Under the pieces are notes generated by a model that saw only the letters and a program-made list of their open reading frames with translations, had not been told where the DNA came from and searched no databases. The translations under genes were made by a program, and so were the position numbers. Source: Stieleria magnilauensis (lineage in GTDB: Bacteria > Planctomycetota > Planctomycetia > Pirellulales > Pirellulaceae). From it: DNA of 64,000 nucleotides. The DNA lies in NCBI GenBank assembly GCA_007753675.1, contig CP036432.1, positions 1,276,394 through 1,340,393 of the forward strand. The letters run 5' to 3'. Shown here one piece after another: positions 37,452-46,757 of this stretch (within the stretch, counting starts at the first letter, position 1; every line of letters starts with the position of its first letter).

Positions 37452-40400
37452 AATTTCCCCACTTCTTTATCGAACGCCCGATCTTTGCGGCCGTGCTGTC
37501 GTTCTTGATCGTGCTGGTCGGCGGCATCGTTTATTTTTCGCTGCCCGTTTCACAGTATCCCAGCGTCGCACCGCCCACCGTTTTGGTGCGAGCGTCCTAC
37601 CCCGGTGCCACACCGCAGGTCATCGCCGACACGGTTGCCACACCGATCGAACAAGAGATGAACGGTGTGGACGACATGTTGTACATGGAATCGTCGTCCA
37701 GTTCCGACGGCACCATGCAGCTGACCGTCACCTTCAAGCTCGGAACGGATTTGGACGACGCTCAGGTGCTGGTGCAAAACCGTGTGGCGATCGCCGAATC
37801 ACGCTTGCCCGAGCAAGTCCGCCAGATCGGCGTCACGACGACCAAGCAGATCCCCGACATGTTGATGGTCGTCCACCTCAACTCGCCTGACAACAGCCGG
37901 GACCAACTCTACATCAGTAACTACGCGTTTCTGCGGGTCCGCGACGCGCTGATGCGACTCGACGGCGTCGGTGAAATCCGAATCGCCGGCGGGAACGAAT
38001 ACGCGATGCGCGTGTGGCTGGACATCCAAAAGATGACCCACGTCGATTTGACGGCCGGTGAAGTGGTCGAGGCGATCCGCAGCCAGAATGTGCAAGTCGC
38101 CGCCGGAGTCATCGGACAACCGCCGATCGATGATGCGGGTGATTTTCAATTGAACGTCACCACCCAAGGCCGCTTGATCCGCGAGGAAGAATTTGGCGAG
38201 ATCATTGTTAAACGCGGCACCGATGGCCGTGTCACACGCCTTCGCGACGTCGCACGGATCGAATTGGGTGCCCAAGACTATTCGCGTCTGAGCTATTTGG
38301 ACGGAAAATCCGCCATCGCCGTGCTCGTCTACCAGCGACCAGGCACCAACGCGGTCGACACGGCTGCCCAAGTCAAGCAGACGATGGAGGCGATGAGCAA
38401 GGAGTTTCCGGAAGGGATCGGTTACAAGATCGCTTACAACCCGACCGATTATGTCGAAGAGTCGATCAGCGAGGTGTTTCAAACGCTGTTCATCACCACG
38501 TTGTTTGTGGTGTTGACCGTGTTTCTGTTTTTGCACGGCTGGCGGCCCACGATCATTCCCGTGATCGCTATTCCGATTTCGTTGATCGGGACGTTCGCCA
38601 TCATGCAGTTCCTCGGCGTGACCTTGAACACGTTGTCGTTGTTCGGATTGGTGTTGGCCATCGGGATCGTGGTCGACGATGCGATTGTGGTGGTCGAAAA
38701 CGTCGAACGCCTGATTGCCGAGGGGCTGACGGCGCGCGAAGCGACGCACAAGGCCATGGACGAAGTCGGTTCGGCGTTGATCGCCACCACGCTGGTGTTG
38801 ATTGCCGTGTTCGTACCGACCGTCTTCGTGCCAGGGATCAGCGGCCAGTTCTACCAACAGTTCGCGCTGACCATTTCCATCTCGACGGCGATTTCGACCT
38901 TCGTCTCGTTGACGCTTAGCCCCGCATTGTGCGCGATCTTGCTGAGACCCAAAGACGCACCGAAAAATCGCATCGGCCGCGTGGTCGATCTCCTGTTCGG
39001 CTGGTTCTTTCGGCTGTTCAATCGGACGTTTGACTTTTCCAGCAACGTTTACGCCGGCATCATCGGCCGACTGGTCAAAAAGAGCGGCATTGCGATGGTC
39101 CTTTACGGCGTGCTGCTCGTGTTCACAGGGCTCAGTTTTGGTCTGGTGCCCACCGGATTTATCCCCGAACAAGACCAAGGCTACGTGATTGTTGCCATCA
39201 ACCTGCCCGACGGCGCGTCGCTCTCACGCACCGATGCCGTGGTGCGCCGCGTCGCAGAAATCGGCAAAGGCATCGACGGCGTCAAGCATGCCGTCGGAAT
39301 CGCCGGCCTGTCCGGGGCAACGTTCACGATTAAACCGAACGCGGCGGTGACGTTTTTGCCCCTGCAAGATGCAAAGGAACGCGCCGAACGCGGGCGAAGT
39401 GTCCAGGCGATCGTCGCCGACATGCGACGCGGTGTCTCCGAAATCAACGAGGCTCAGATTTTGATCATTCCGCCACCCCCGATCCGCGGCATCGGACGCG
39501 GTGGTGGTTTTAAGATGTATGTCCAGGATCGCAGCGGAGCCGGAATCGATGCGCTCAATCAAGTCACCGGAACCATGCTGGCCAAGGCAAACGCCCAGCC
39601 CGGCGTGACGCAGGTGTTCACCAATTTGCGGGCGAATGTGCCGCAGGTGTACGCGGACGTCGATCGAACCAAGGCTCAGATGCTGGACGTTCCGGTCAAC
39701 AACGTGTTTGACGCGTTGCAGATTTATCTGGGGTCGATGTACGTCAACGATTTTAACTTTCTGGGGCGAACCTATCGTGTGACCGCGCAAGCGGAACCGG
39801 AGTTCCGTGATGACGCCAGCGACATCGTCAAGATTCGCACCCGCAGTGCCCGCGGGGCGAGCGTTTCGCTCGGTTCAGTCGTCGATGTCCAACAAACCGC
39901 CGGACCCGATCGATTGGTGCGTTTTAATCTGTTTCCATCGGCCGACCTCAACGGCACGACGGTACCGGGATTCAGCACCGGCCAATCACTCGCGACCATG
40001 GAATCGCTGGCGGAACAAAACCTGCCTGCCGGTTTTGGTTACGAATGGACCGAGATGGCGTTTCAAGAAAAGCAGGCCGGCAACACGATCGTCTTCCTGT
40101 TTCCGTTGGCCGTGCTGTTTGTCTTCTTGGCATTGGCGGCCCAATACGAGAGCTGGTTGTTGCCGCTGGCGATCATCTTGATCGTGCCGCTGTGCTTGTT
40201 GTTCGCACTGATCGGAGTCTGGTTCCGAGACATGGACAACAACGTGCTGACCCAAATCGGATTCATCGTCTTGATCGGATTGGCATGCAAGAACGCGATT
40301 CTGATTGTCGAATTTGCCAAAGCGGAGGAGGACGCCGGGAAGAATCGTTTTGACGCCGCGGTGGCCGCCTGCCGTTTGCGACTGCGCCCCATCTTGATGA

Positions 40401-40678
40401 CCGCATTTTCGTTCATCTTGGGCGTGGTGCCGCTGTTGGTGGCAACGGGAGCGGGTTTCGAAATGCGGCGGGTGTTGGGAACCGCCGTGTTCAGCGGCAT
40501 GCTCGGCGTGACTCTGTGCGGGTTGTTCCTGACGCCGGTGTTCTATGTCTTGCTGCGACGGTTCGCACAAAAGAGGCAAACCGCTGCGACAGTCACACCG
40601 CAGCCCCATGAACAAGCCGAACCCGAGCCACCGAGTGATGAGGCGGAGCTGTTGGCCGAAGGCGCGACGTCGGCGTAA
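37448..40678 (+). CDS. Hydrophobe/amphiphile RND efflux pump (MexF/AcrB-like, HAE1)
   Basis: A 1076-aa pump of usual length. Motifs seen: FFIERPIFAAVLSFLIVLVG at the N-terminus, YPSVAPPTVLVRASYPGATP, NGVDDMLYMESSSSSDGTMQ, helix 4 with GIVVDDAIVVVENVER (the proton-relay Asp pair), LVPTGFIPEQDQGYVIVAIN at the start of the second half, and the C-terminal LIGLACKNAILIVEFAK helix. It is translationally coupled to the adaptor. The substrate range cannot be predicted; family members export antibiotics, dyes and aromatic compounds. No outer-membrane channel gene follows, so a TolC-type partner must be encoded elsewhere. Confidence 0.95.
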   Translation: MKFPHFFIERPIFAAVLSFLIVLVGGIVYFSLPVSQYPSVAPPTVLVRASYPGATPQVIADTVATPIEQEMNGVDDMLYMESSSSSDGTMQLTVTFKLGTDLDDAQVLVQNRVAIAESRLPEQVRQIGVTTTKQIPDMLMVVHLNSPDNSRDQLYISNYAFLRVRDALMRLDGVGEIRIAGGNEYAMRVWLDIQKMTHVDLTAGEVVEAIRSQNVQVAAGVIGQPPIDDAGDFQLNVTTQGRLIREEEFGEIIVKRGTDGRVTRLRDVARIELGAQDYSRLSYLDGKSAIAVLVYQRPGTNAVDTAAQVKQTMEAMSKEFPEGIGYKIAYNPTDYVEESISEVFQTLFITTLFVVLTVFLFLHGWRPTIIPVIAIPISLIGTFAIMQFLGVTLNTLSLFGLVLAIGIVVDDAIVVVENVERLIAEGLTAREATHKAMDEVGSALIATTLVLIAVFVPTVFVPGISGQFYQQFALTISISTAISTFVSLTLSPALCAILLRPKDAPKNRIGRVVDLLFGWFFRLFNRTFDFSSNVYAGIIGRLVKKSGIAMVLYGVLLVFTGLSFGLVPTGFIPEQDQGYVIVAINLPDGASLSRTDAVVRRVAEIGKGIDGVKHAVGIAGLSGATFTIKPNAAVTFLPLQDAKERAERGRSVQAIVADMRRGVSEINEAQILIIPPPPIRGIGRGGGFKMYVQDRSGAGIDALNQVTGTMLAKANAQPGVTQVFTNLRANVPQVYADVDRTKAQMLDVPVNNVFDALQIYLGSMYVNDFNFLGRTYRVTAQAEPEFRDDASDIVKIRTRSARGASVSLGSVVDVQQTAGPDRLVRFNLFPSADLNGTTVPGFSTGQSLATMESLAEQNLPAGFGYEWTEMAFQEKQAGNTIVFLFPLAVLFVFLALAAQYESWLLPLAIILIVPLCLLFALIGVWFRDMDNNVLTQIGFIVLIGLACKNAILIVEFAKAEEDAGKNRFDAAVAACRLRLRPILMTAFSFILGVVPLLVATGAGFEMRRVLGTAVFSGMLGVTLCGLFLTPVFYVLLRRFAQKRQTAATVTPQPHEQAEPEPPSDEAELLAEGATSA

Positions 40679-40929
40679 TGCGGCAGTCGACCGCATCGCC
40701 GAATCTTAGCGAAAGAAACGGTGTGTTCGCGGCTTGTCGATTGAAACCCGCAGGCATTAGCAGGGGGCCACGCGGGGTCTCTCGCTGACGCGTTCGGGCC
40801 GGCACCATCGCGTTGCCCGTCAGCGATTCAGCTCGCTCGGACCGTCAGGGGCGGGGAATTGACCGATAACGATTTCCCCGATTGAATCGGCCGCTCGTTG
40901 TCGCTACCTTCAAGTAATAGGTAGTGACG

Positions 40930-41571
40930 ATGGGAAACCACAACCAGGGAAGTGACGTGTCGAATCGAATGACCGAGGACCAAGCGGAAAAAATCTCCCG
41001 ACAGATCAAGCTATTGATCTTTCTGTTGGTCGTCGTGCCGATCGTGCTGATCGTCATTTTTGTTGAGTTTCGACTGCGTTCGATCGCCGGCAGCATTCCC
41101 TATCAAACGCCCAGCCTGCGCGACGAAGCTCGCATGGAAGTCGACGTGTTGCCCTGGCATCCGGTCCAAGGACAACGGCTTTATGTGCCTGCCTATTCGC
41201 ACGTTTATCACCAAAAGGGTGAGCCGTATCCGCTTACGGTGACGCTGAATATCCGTAACACCGATACGGCCAATGAGATCGCCATCACGTCGGCACGATA
41301 CTTCGATACCGCCGGCAAGGAACTACGCTCCTTACTAAGCAAACCGCTCCGTCTGGGACCACTCGCGGCGACGGAGTTCGTGATCGCCCGCGATGACAAA
41401 TCGGGCGGTGCCGGCGCCAGTTTCATCGTCGAGTGGCAGGCCGGGACGAAAGTCACCCAGCCGGTCGTCGAAACGGTGATGGTCGACACCACCAACACCC
41501 AAGGCCTCTCCTTCATCGCCCCGGCGGTCATCCTCAGCGAAGGCGTCCATTCCTCCGACGACGCCGAATGA
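40930..41571 (+). CDS. DUF3124 membrane-anchored protein
   Basis: The start is ATG 40930, two codons after an alternative GTG at 40924. The 213-aa protein has a single membrane anchor (IKLLIFLLVVVPIVLIVIFV, about residues 26-45) followed by a periplasmic domain with the DUF3124 pattern: RLYVPAYSHVYHQKGEPYPL, TVTLNIRNTD, ITSARYFDTAGKELRSLL, GPLAATEFVIARDDKSGGAG and ASFIVEWQAG. The family is small and uncharacterised. The gene stands alone, 251 bases downstream of the pump gene. Confidence 0.85.
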   Translation: MGNHNQGSDVSNRMTEDQAEKISRQIKLLIFLLVVVPIVLIVIFVEFRLRSIAGSIPYQTPSLRDEARMEVDVLPWHPVQGQRLYVPAYSHVYHQKGEPYPLTVTLNIRNTDTANEIAITSARYFDTAGKELRSLLSKPLRLGPLAATEFVIARDDKSGGAGASFIVEWQAGTKVTQPVVETVMVDTTNTQGLSFIAPAVILSEGVHSSDDAE

Positions 41572-41589
41572 AGATTTGAAGTGGCGGAA

Positions 41590-41700
41590 TGATACGGGGC
41601 AGAATGATGTCCTGACCGCTCAGATGGCGGAGCCAGAATCATTCTGCCACCCCCATCATTCTGCCTTCTTATCGTTTTGCCCCCATCGTTTTGCCCCCCT
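41590..41700. repeat. Short inverted and direct repeats between convergent genes
   Basis: GGCAGAATGAT (41599-41609) is the inverse of ATCATTCTGCC (41638-41648), which recurs about 17 bases later; ATCGTTTTGCCCCC then occurs twice. The stretch lies between the DUF3124 stop and the convergent Kelch gene. The inverted pair might serve as a bidirectional terminator. Confidence 0.55.
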
Positions 41701-41723
41701 CCCGCCGAAACCGTCATCCCTCT

Positions 41724-43412
41724 TCAATCGCCGATCTCAATCCGGTCGATCTGTGTGAACTTTCCGATCTCCATGTCCGCACCGCCGACCATCAACAACG
41801 CACCATCGCCGGTCGGCAACATGCGGTGAAAGAATCGAGCGCGTTCACTTTTGGCGATCGTCTCCCAACGCTGTCCGTCGCTGGAGAGTCGATGCAACAA
41901 TCCGTCCATCGTGCTGACGTAGAGGGTTTCTCCGGCCGCAAAGGACGCCGCCCCGAATCCCATCATGCCGCGTCCGGGCAACGAAGGTGCCAGACTCCAC
42001 GATTCCTCTTGCGGATCAAACACGTCCACGCGTGTGGTCGGCTTGCCATCAGAATTCATGCCGCCGATGACATAAAGTTTGCCGTCGTGAGCGGCGACGC
42101 TGATCGCCCGTCGCTTGAACGGCGGCGTGGCCACGGGGTGCCATGTTGCCGCAGGATCGCTGAGATCCAACGACCACGCGGTTTGATGCCATTGGCTCTC
42201 GGTGCTCTTGCCATCCAGCTTCCAACCACCGAACACGTACACGCGATCGCCGAGGACCGCGGCGTCCAGCGACGAACGGGCTTCGGGAAGCGCCGGCAGA
42301 TCCGTCCAAGCGTTCGATTCGGGATCGTAGCTGGCGACGGAGGCTTGCGAACGCAGGTCCTGCGCTTGGCCAAGTTCGTTGACGGCAGTGAATCCGCCGA
42401 TCCGAATCAATCGGTTCTGATACGCGACGAGCGCCAACCCTTGCAGCGACGGTCCGCCGGGCAATGATTTCCATTGCCCCGATTTGCCCGCCGACAGATC
42501 CAGGCTCCAGAACCGATCGGATTGCTCCTCGGTCGAGTACGAATGGGCGTCGCCGGTGTGGCCGCCGTAGACATAAAGCGTCTCGTCGGCGATCGCCGCG
42601 CCGAAACTGGTCAGTTCCTCGGGCAGGTCGGGCAACCCGGCGGGACCGATCGAGACGCTGTTGTCCGTTTCCATGATCGGTCGTTGAGGTTCGCGTTGGG
42701 GTCGGGGTTTCGGTTCGGATGAAGACGACTTGCCGGGAATTCGAAAGGTCGCCGTCAAGTAATCGGTCGTGCTGCCGTATTGCTTTCCATCGAGCGTTCC
42801 ACTCGCTTGCTCGTCGGTCACCCCCACCACGATCGCATTCAATCCTGGTTCCACGACTTGCTTTTTAAACACCACGATCCCCGCGATGTCCGTCTCACCT
42901 GACGCTTCTTCGTGGCCGTCCTCGCAATATAGCTTCACTTGCAGACCTTCCGCCGGCTTGCCGTCTCGCAACACCGTTACCTGAACGCCTCCGCCAGTCG
43001 ATGCTGTCACGATCGACTGCAACGATGCGTCCGGTCGTGGTTCGTCCGGCCAATCACTGGGATCTGCGTGGGGCAAGTGTTCGACGTGATAGGTCAACTT
43101 CGTGTCATGATACAGCCCATAGGTCACGCTGCCAGCAATCTCACGCGTCGGATCGACTGGATTTTTGCTGCGAAGCCCGATCAACGACGCGTTTTCAATC
43201 GCCGACGTCGCGATAGCCGTCTCGCCGCTGGAAAGCTCGATCCCGGCGATCGGGCCGGGCAGGTGGTAGGTCCGGTCCGCCGGTGATTCGCCGAACCACA
43301 ACACGGCATGGCCTTCATCATCGGTTGCCAACCAAGGCATATGCCCCCGGACGGTGGACGTGGTAAGCAAGCAGACTGCGACCGCGACTTGAAACGGTAG
43401 GAAAGATTTCAT
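41724..43412 (-). CDS. Exported DUF4198 (NikM-like) and Kelch-repeat protein
   Basis: A 562-aa protein with a signal peptide (FLPFQVAVAVCLLTTSTVRG). Residues 22-230 are a DUF4198/NikM-like domain: HMPWLATDDEGHAVLWFGE at the mature N-terminus, then VTVLRDGKPAEGLQVKLYCE and ETDIAGIVVFKK. After a Pro-rich linker, residues 265-560 form Kelch-type blades (TLYVYGGHTGDAHSY, NRLIRIGGFTAVNELG, RVYVFGGWKLDGKST, KLYVIGGMNSDGKPTTRVDV, GALLMVGGADMEIG). DUF4198 domains are often linked to metal uptake systems with TonB receptors. The gene is third in a minus-strand set facing hemP, which supports an iron-related surface role by inference. Confidence 0.82.
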   Translation of the reverse strand: MKSFLPFQVAVAVCLLTTSTVRGHMPWLATDDEGHAVLWFGESPADRTYHLPGPIAGIELSSGETAIATSAIENASLIGLRSKNPVDPTREIAGSVTYGLYHDTKLTYHVEHLPHADPSDWPDEPRPDASLQSIVTASTGGGVQVTVLRDGKPAEGLQVKLYCEDGHEEASGETDIAGIVVFKKQVVEPGLNAIVVGVTDEQASGTLDGKQYGSTTDYLTATFRIPGKSSSSEPKPRPQREPQRPIMETDNSVSIGPAGLPDLPEELTSFGAAIADETLYVYGGHTGDAHSYSTEEQSDRFWSLDLSAGKSGQWKSLPGGPSLQGLALVAYQNRLIRIGGFTAVNELGQAQDLRSQASVASYDPESNAWTDLPALPEARSSLDAAVLGDRVYVFGGWKLDGKSTESQWHQTAWSLDLSDPAATWHPVATPPFKRRAISVAAHDGKLYVIGGMNSDGKPTTRVDVFDPQEESWSLAPSLPGRGMMGFGAASFAAGETLYVSTMDGLLHRLSSDGQRWETIAKSERARFFHRMLPTGDGALLMVGGADMEIGKFTQIDRIEIGD

Positions 43413-43517
43413 TTTGATTTCAGAGGTGTTTGATTTACTAAAGTGGGAAAGGCGCCAAAATTGTCAATTCCAACGAAACGGTCTGTTAGCCGATGCTGCA
43501 ATTCATGCGCCCAATCA

Positions 43518-43985
43518 TCATTTCAAAAACTCGACCACAAACGCCAACGCGTTCGGCTGATCGGGCTTCAATTCGCACGTCAGTTGGCTCTCCGCATCGA
43601 ACGATGGATCGATCACCGAGTCAGCCGGCGGCAACGACGCGGCTTGCTCGCTGGGCAATTTGGCGAGCAATTCGGCAGGGATCATCGCCACGCGAACGCG
43701 GTACGTCCCGCCGTGCAGGCCGGCGCTGGCGGGCACCTGGAACCGTCCGTCAAACACCGGCGCCGATGCATTCGGCCCCGTCGTTTGTCGCATCGGTTCC
43801 AGCGTGATGACGGCCCCCGACAGAGGTTCGCCGGAAACGTGCACCGTTCCGGTGGCCGTGACGTTCGGTTGCGACGGAGTGGTGCATCCGGTGGTCAGTA
43901 GCATCATGGCAAGAACCGACGTTGCGGCGAACGGCAATCGATCGGCACCGTTGATCTTGCGATCCGACATCGTCAACCTGTTCAT
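43518..43985 (-). CDS. Lipoprotein with a transthyretin/carboxypeptidase-regulatory-like domain
   Basis: The start is ATG 43985, sharing one base with the stop of the upstream gene (TGATG); the longer frame lies inside that gene. The 155-aa product has a leader ending in lipobox LLTTGC. The mature part is a single beta-sandwich with TGTVHVSGEPLSGAVITLEP and GTYRVRVAMIPAELLAKLP, ending in a beta strand (ALAFVVEFLK). Small lipoproteins of this form are very common beside DUF1559 genes in planctomycetes. Translational coupling suggests it works with the PEP-CTERM/DUF1559 fusion protein. Confidence 0.82.
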   Translation of the reverse strand: MNRLTMSDRKINGADRLPFAATSVLAMMLLTTGCTTPSQPNVTATGTVHVSGEPLSGAVITLEPMRQTTGPNASAPVFDGRFQVPASAGLHGGTYRVRVAMIPAELLAKLPSEQAASLPPADSVIDPSFDAESQLTCELKPDQPNALAFVVEFLK

Positions 43986-45763
43986 CACCACGGTGCCCTG
44001 TCCACGACTTCGCCATCGTTGCGATTGGTCAATCGATGCAATGTCACCGCATCGACCGATTCGGTCAAATATCGCACGCTGCCGTCGCTCAACACAAACT
44101 GAACGCCGGCCGCATGGGGACCGCGAAACGATTCGTAGGATGGGATGTCGAACAGCGAGATCTGGTTGGCGTTGAAACTGCCGAACGTCGAGGCGCTGGA
44201 ATGATACGGATAACTGATCGCCCATTTGCCCGCACTCTGACCGCCGGATCCTGGATAGGGGAATGGCAACGAGGACGTCTCACGAACCTGGACGCCAAAC
44301 TCGCCGGCCAGCAGCGTGTTCGAAGTTCCATCGGCGTTGGAGATGTCATCGACGTCCACCCAGGACATCCACGACGAGGCTTCGGGGATTCCCGCCCTGA
44401 CCCGCTCGCTTTGGAACACGTTCATCGCATCGACGATCGCACCGTTGTGAAGTTGGTTGCGATACTTTTTTGTTCCGGTGGAAATCGCATAGCTTGAATA
44501 CCCGTTGGGCGTTCCGCCGCTGTCGGGCAACGACATCGACGGGCACAAATACACTTCCGGTGTCTGCTTGGCCGGTTCCTCGTTCTCCGGTGCCCAAGCA
44601 TCAGCGTTCAGATCAAATCGGCCGAACAACGCGTCTTGTTCGACGAATGGCAAAACGGAAACGAACGCCGTCAGCCCGGCGCGGTGGATCGGCCGTCGAC
44701 TCGACCCACCGACGCGAATCCCCAACGCACTCGGCGGCAGTGCTCCGTGAACATTGTCATAGTTGTGCATCGCCAACCCGATCTGCTTTAAATTGTTGCT
44801 GCACGACATCCGCCGCGCCGCTTCGCGTGCCGCTTGCACACCGGGCAACAGCAGACCGACCAGGATCCCGATGATCGCGATCACGACCAGCAGTTCGACC
44901 AACGTGAACGCATGGCGCGCGGTTCGCGGCAATCGTCGGGGGGAACGGCCAACCGACGGACGCGCGCTTTGAAGTCCCACCCGGCGTCGGCGCCGCAGCA
45001 CCAGCCCGCCGGCGACGATTCCCAACAACGCCACGCTACCCGGCTCCGGCACCGCTGATGGCGTGATGAAGGGCGTGTTTTGGGTGAACGTGTCGACTCG
45101 AAATTGATCCAGCGACATGCTGGTGGATTGGGCGTTGAAGTCGAACCGATACTCCGGCTGCGACGAGTCCAAATCCCACAGGGCGAGGTAGCTGACGCCT
45201 TCGCCGCCAAAGGTTCCACCCAACGAAGTACGCGCGGTTTCGATCATGAAACTCGGTGCGATCGTGCCGGCGGTGGCCGCGGAGGCACTCAGCAAGATCG
45301 ATGAGTAGTCCAGCTCGGATCCCAACGTTTCAAACTGCGCCACGATCCGCGTGAATCCGCCGCCGGAGGTTCCCGATCGGACCGTCGCGTACGCTTGGGT
45401 CAAGAAACTGGAACTGTCCCCAGGACCGAACAGACCGCCGTACGCGTTGCCGCTGGAGGCCAAGGACTGGTTGGATTCGAAGGTCAGCGAACTGGCCGGT
45501 CCGCCATCACCAAAACTCTCGTTCGCGGCCGGCGACGTCCCCGCAGGCAGGAATCCGGGTGTCGACCCGCCCGGGAAATCGTCGAAGCGGTCCCAGAACG
45601 CAAAGGTGCTGTCCGCGGCCGATTGGGACCACGTGAACACCTCGCCGTTGACATCCGGTACCGAATCGCCGGGAGTGAAGATGGCTGCGGATGCAACCGG
45701 CGCGGTGGCGATCGGACCACAGCCGATGGCAACCGCCAAGAAAATAAACTGACACCAACGCAC
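43985..45763 (-). CDS. Fusion of a PEP-CTERM protein with a DUF1559 pilin-like protein
   Basis: GTG 45763 is chosen because GAGAGGT lies seven bases before it and it gives a good signal peptide ([20 protein letters not shown]). The 592-aa frame contains two normally separate proteins. Residues 28-262 are an exported beta-rich domain ending in a complete PEP-CTERM signal: VPEPGS at 238, a hydrophobic helix, then five arginines at about 257-261. At 286-301 [16 protein letters not shown] is a type IV prepilin N-terminus, followed by the DUF1559 body ([42 protein letters not shown]). Internal GTG or TTG codons between the two could allow separate translation. It heads a gene set divergent from hemP. 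Confidence 0.85.
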   Translation of the reverse strand: MRWCQFIFLAVAIGCGPIATAPVASAAIFTPGDSVPDVNGEVFTWSQSAADSTFAFWDRFDDFPGGSTPGFLPAGTSPAANESFGDGGPASSLTFESNQSLASSGNAYGGLFGPGDSSSFLTQAYATVRSGTSGGGFTRIVAQFETLGSELDYSSILLSASAATAGTIAPSFMIETARTSLGGTFGGEGVSYLALWDLDSSQPEYRFDFNAQSTSMSLDQFRVDTFTQNTPFITPSAVPEPGSVALLGIVAGGLVLRRRRRVGLQSARPSVGRSPRRLPRTARHAFTLVELLVVIAIIGILVGLLLPGVQAAREAARRMSCSNNLKQIGLAMHNYDNVHGALPPSALGIRVGGSSRRPIHRAGLTAFVSVLPFVEQDALFGRFDLNADAWAPENEEPAKQTPEVYLCPSMSLPDSGGTPNGYSSYAISTGTKKYRNQLHNGAIVDAMNVFQSERVRAGIPEASSWMSWVDVDDISNADGTSNTLLAGEFGVQVRETSSLPFPYPGSGGQSAGKWAISYPYHSSASTFGSFNANQISLFDIPSYESFRGPHAAGVQFVLSDGSVRYLTESVDAVTLHRLTNRNDGEVVDRAPW

Positions 45764-45934
45764 AGCATTGACCTCTCGATGCAAGTAGAAAAATCGCCCA
45801 CGCGTCGCCCAGTGCGACGGGGGATCGAAGCTTCGTTCTTGCTCGCTGGGTCGTTCAGCGACTGCGGTGCGAATTCGTCGATTCAGACGGCCGATCGCGG
45901 CGTCGCTTTGCCTGGCTAGCTACCTTTGAAAGCT

Positions 45935-45951
45935 ATTGAGAACAGGTCTCA
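45935..45951. promoter_or_regulatory. Candidate Fur-type operator, TTGAGA-N5-TCTCAA
   Basis: TTGAGAACAGGTCTCAA has perfect six-base arms. It is about 170 bases upstream of the GTG of the fusion gene. A second box with the same spacing lies near hemP. Fur-family operators in other bacteria include TTGAGAAT-type half-sites, and hemP is a typical Fur target, so Fur is the most likely regulator; this is inference. Confidence 0.5.
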
Positions 45952-46110
45952 ACAAAAACGGAAGATAGCCGCTGAGAGATCGTTTTGAAAGCCCACCTCT
46001 GGCTGTGAATCTCGCCGCGTCTTTGGGGTGGCTACGATTGGAGCGGGAAAATACGGATCAAAAAGTTTTCACAACGAATGTTGACAAAATTACCGAAAGC
46101 GGGTTTCTTA

Positions 46111-46127
46111 TTGAGATCCACTCGCAA
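46111..46127. promoter_or_regulatory. Candidate Fur-type operator upstream of hemP, TTGAGA-N5-TCGCAA
   Basis: TTGAGATCCACTCGCAA matches the box at 45935 in both half-sites with one change (TCG for TCT). It starts on the last base of a possible -10 element and ends 43 bases before the hemP ATG, a suitable position for repression. Confidence 0.5.
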
Positions 46128-46170
46128 GATGCTGTTTTTGTGGTGAGTCTCCCCCCAATTCGGCCTGCCC

Positions 46171-46365
46171 ATGTCTTCCAATCCCAGCGACGATCCGACC
46201 GCCAATCTGTCGGAAATGGCGGGAATGAATCTCGACAATTCGCTCCGCAAGATCGTGCGTTTTTTAGATCTCTCGCGTTGCGGAGACGAGGTTTGGATTG
46301 AATACCAAGGCAAGCTCTACCGCCTGCAAAGCACCCGCCAAGGCAAGCTCGTCCTGACGAAGTGA
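46171..46365 (+). CDS. hemP: Hemin uptake protein HemP family, first copy
   Basis: A 64-aa protein whose C-terminal half has the HemP pattern: LRKIVRFLDLSRCGDEVWIE, then YQGKLYRLQSTRQGKLVLTK. HemP proteins are small and are encoded in Fur-regulated heme uptake loci; in some bacteria they regulate heme receptor genes. Here no TonB receptor lies beside the gene. Its neighbours are the divergent PEP-CTERM/DUF1559 set and an IS110 element. The start ATG 46171 has no clear ribosome-binding sequence. Confidence 0.85.
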   Translation: MSSNPSDDPTANLSEMAGMNLDNSLRKIVRFLDLSRCGDEVWIEYQGKLYRLQSTRQGKLVLTK

Positions 46366-46757
46366 CTGGCGAACGGCGCCACGTTGCCGTAGTGGACGAG
46401 GCGACGAGTCCCACCAACCACGAATGGTGCCATCGGCTGTCTTAGTTTCTGTCAATGGCGAGTGATGGCTCGTCGGGAATTTTTTTTGGTTTTGCATCTT
46501 TGGCTCTGGTTGGTGAGATTCAGCTCAGGGTGGTATTGAGGGGGGCTGACGCTCGTTCGGGACTCAACGAAATGGGCCGCCCCATTCCGCATCGCCGTCA
46601 CATCGGCCTCATCTGCTTGCGCAGGCCAATGTGACGGCGACGCGAAAGGGGCTCACCAAACGTCTTGTTGTATGAAGGGGATGAGTGACTTCAGATGCGA
46701 CACGTATGCATGTGGGACTTTGCCATGTCGGACCGATGCCAGTGTTGCCCCAGAGGC
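46366..46757. other. Intergenic region between hemP and the IS110 gene
   Basis: It contains one copy of the GTAGTGGACGAGGCGACGAG repeat head at 46386-46412, an AT-rich run near 46480 (TTTTTTTTGG) and a strong hairpin at 46593-46639. The outer right end of the IS110 element probably falls in the last 100 bases but could not be fixed. Confidence 0.5.
46593..46639. repeat. Strong hairpin with 11-bp perfect stem
   Basis: CGCCGTCACAT (46593-46603) pairs with ATGTGACGGCG (46629-46639); an inner GGCCT/AGGCC pair extends the stem after one mismatch. It lies between the hemP stop and the IS110 gene and may be a terminator or another REP-type repeat. Confidence 0.7.

Larger units (their letters stand above)
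45764..46170. promoter_or_regulatory. Shared control region between hemP and the divergent fusion-protein gene
   Basis: This 407-base region carries promoters in both directions. Toward hemP, TTGACA (46081-46086) and TCTTAT (46106-46111) form a possible promoter with a 19-base spacer. Two similar 17-bp palindromic boxes are listed separately. No open frame here looks coding. Confidence 0.6.

Noticed and set aside
37799..39178. 459-codon minus-strand frame opposite the MexF-like pump
   Set aside because: The pump frame is unmistakable over its whole length; the antisense frame is rich in His, Arg and Gln as expected of a shadow.
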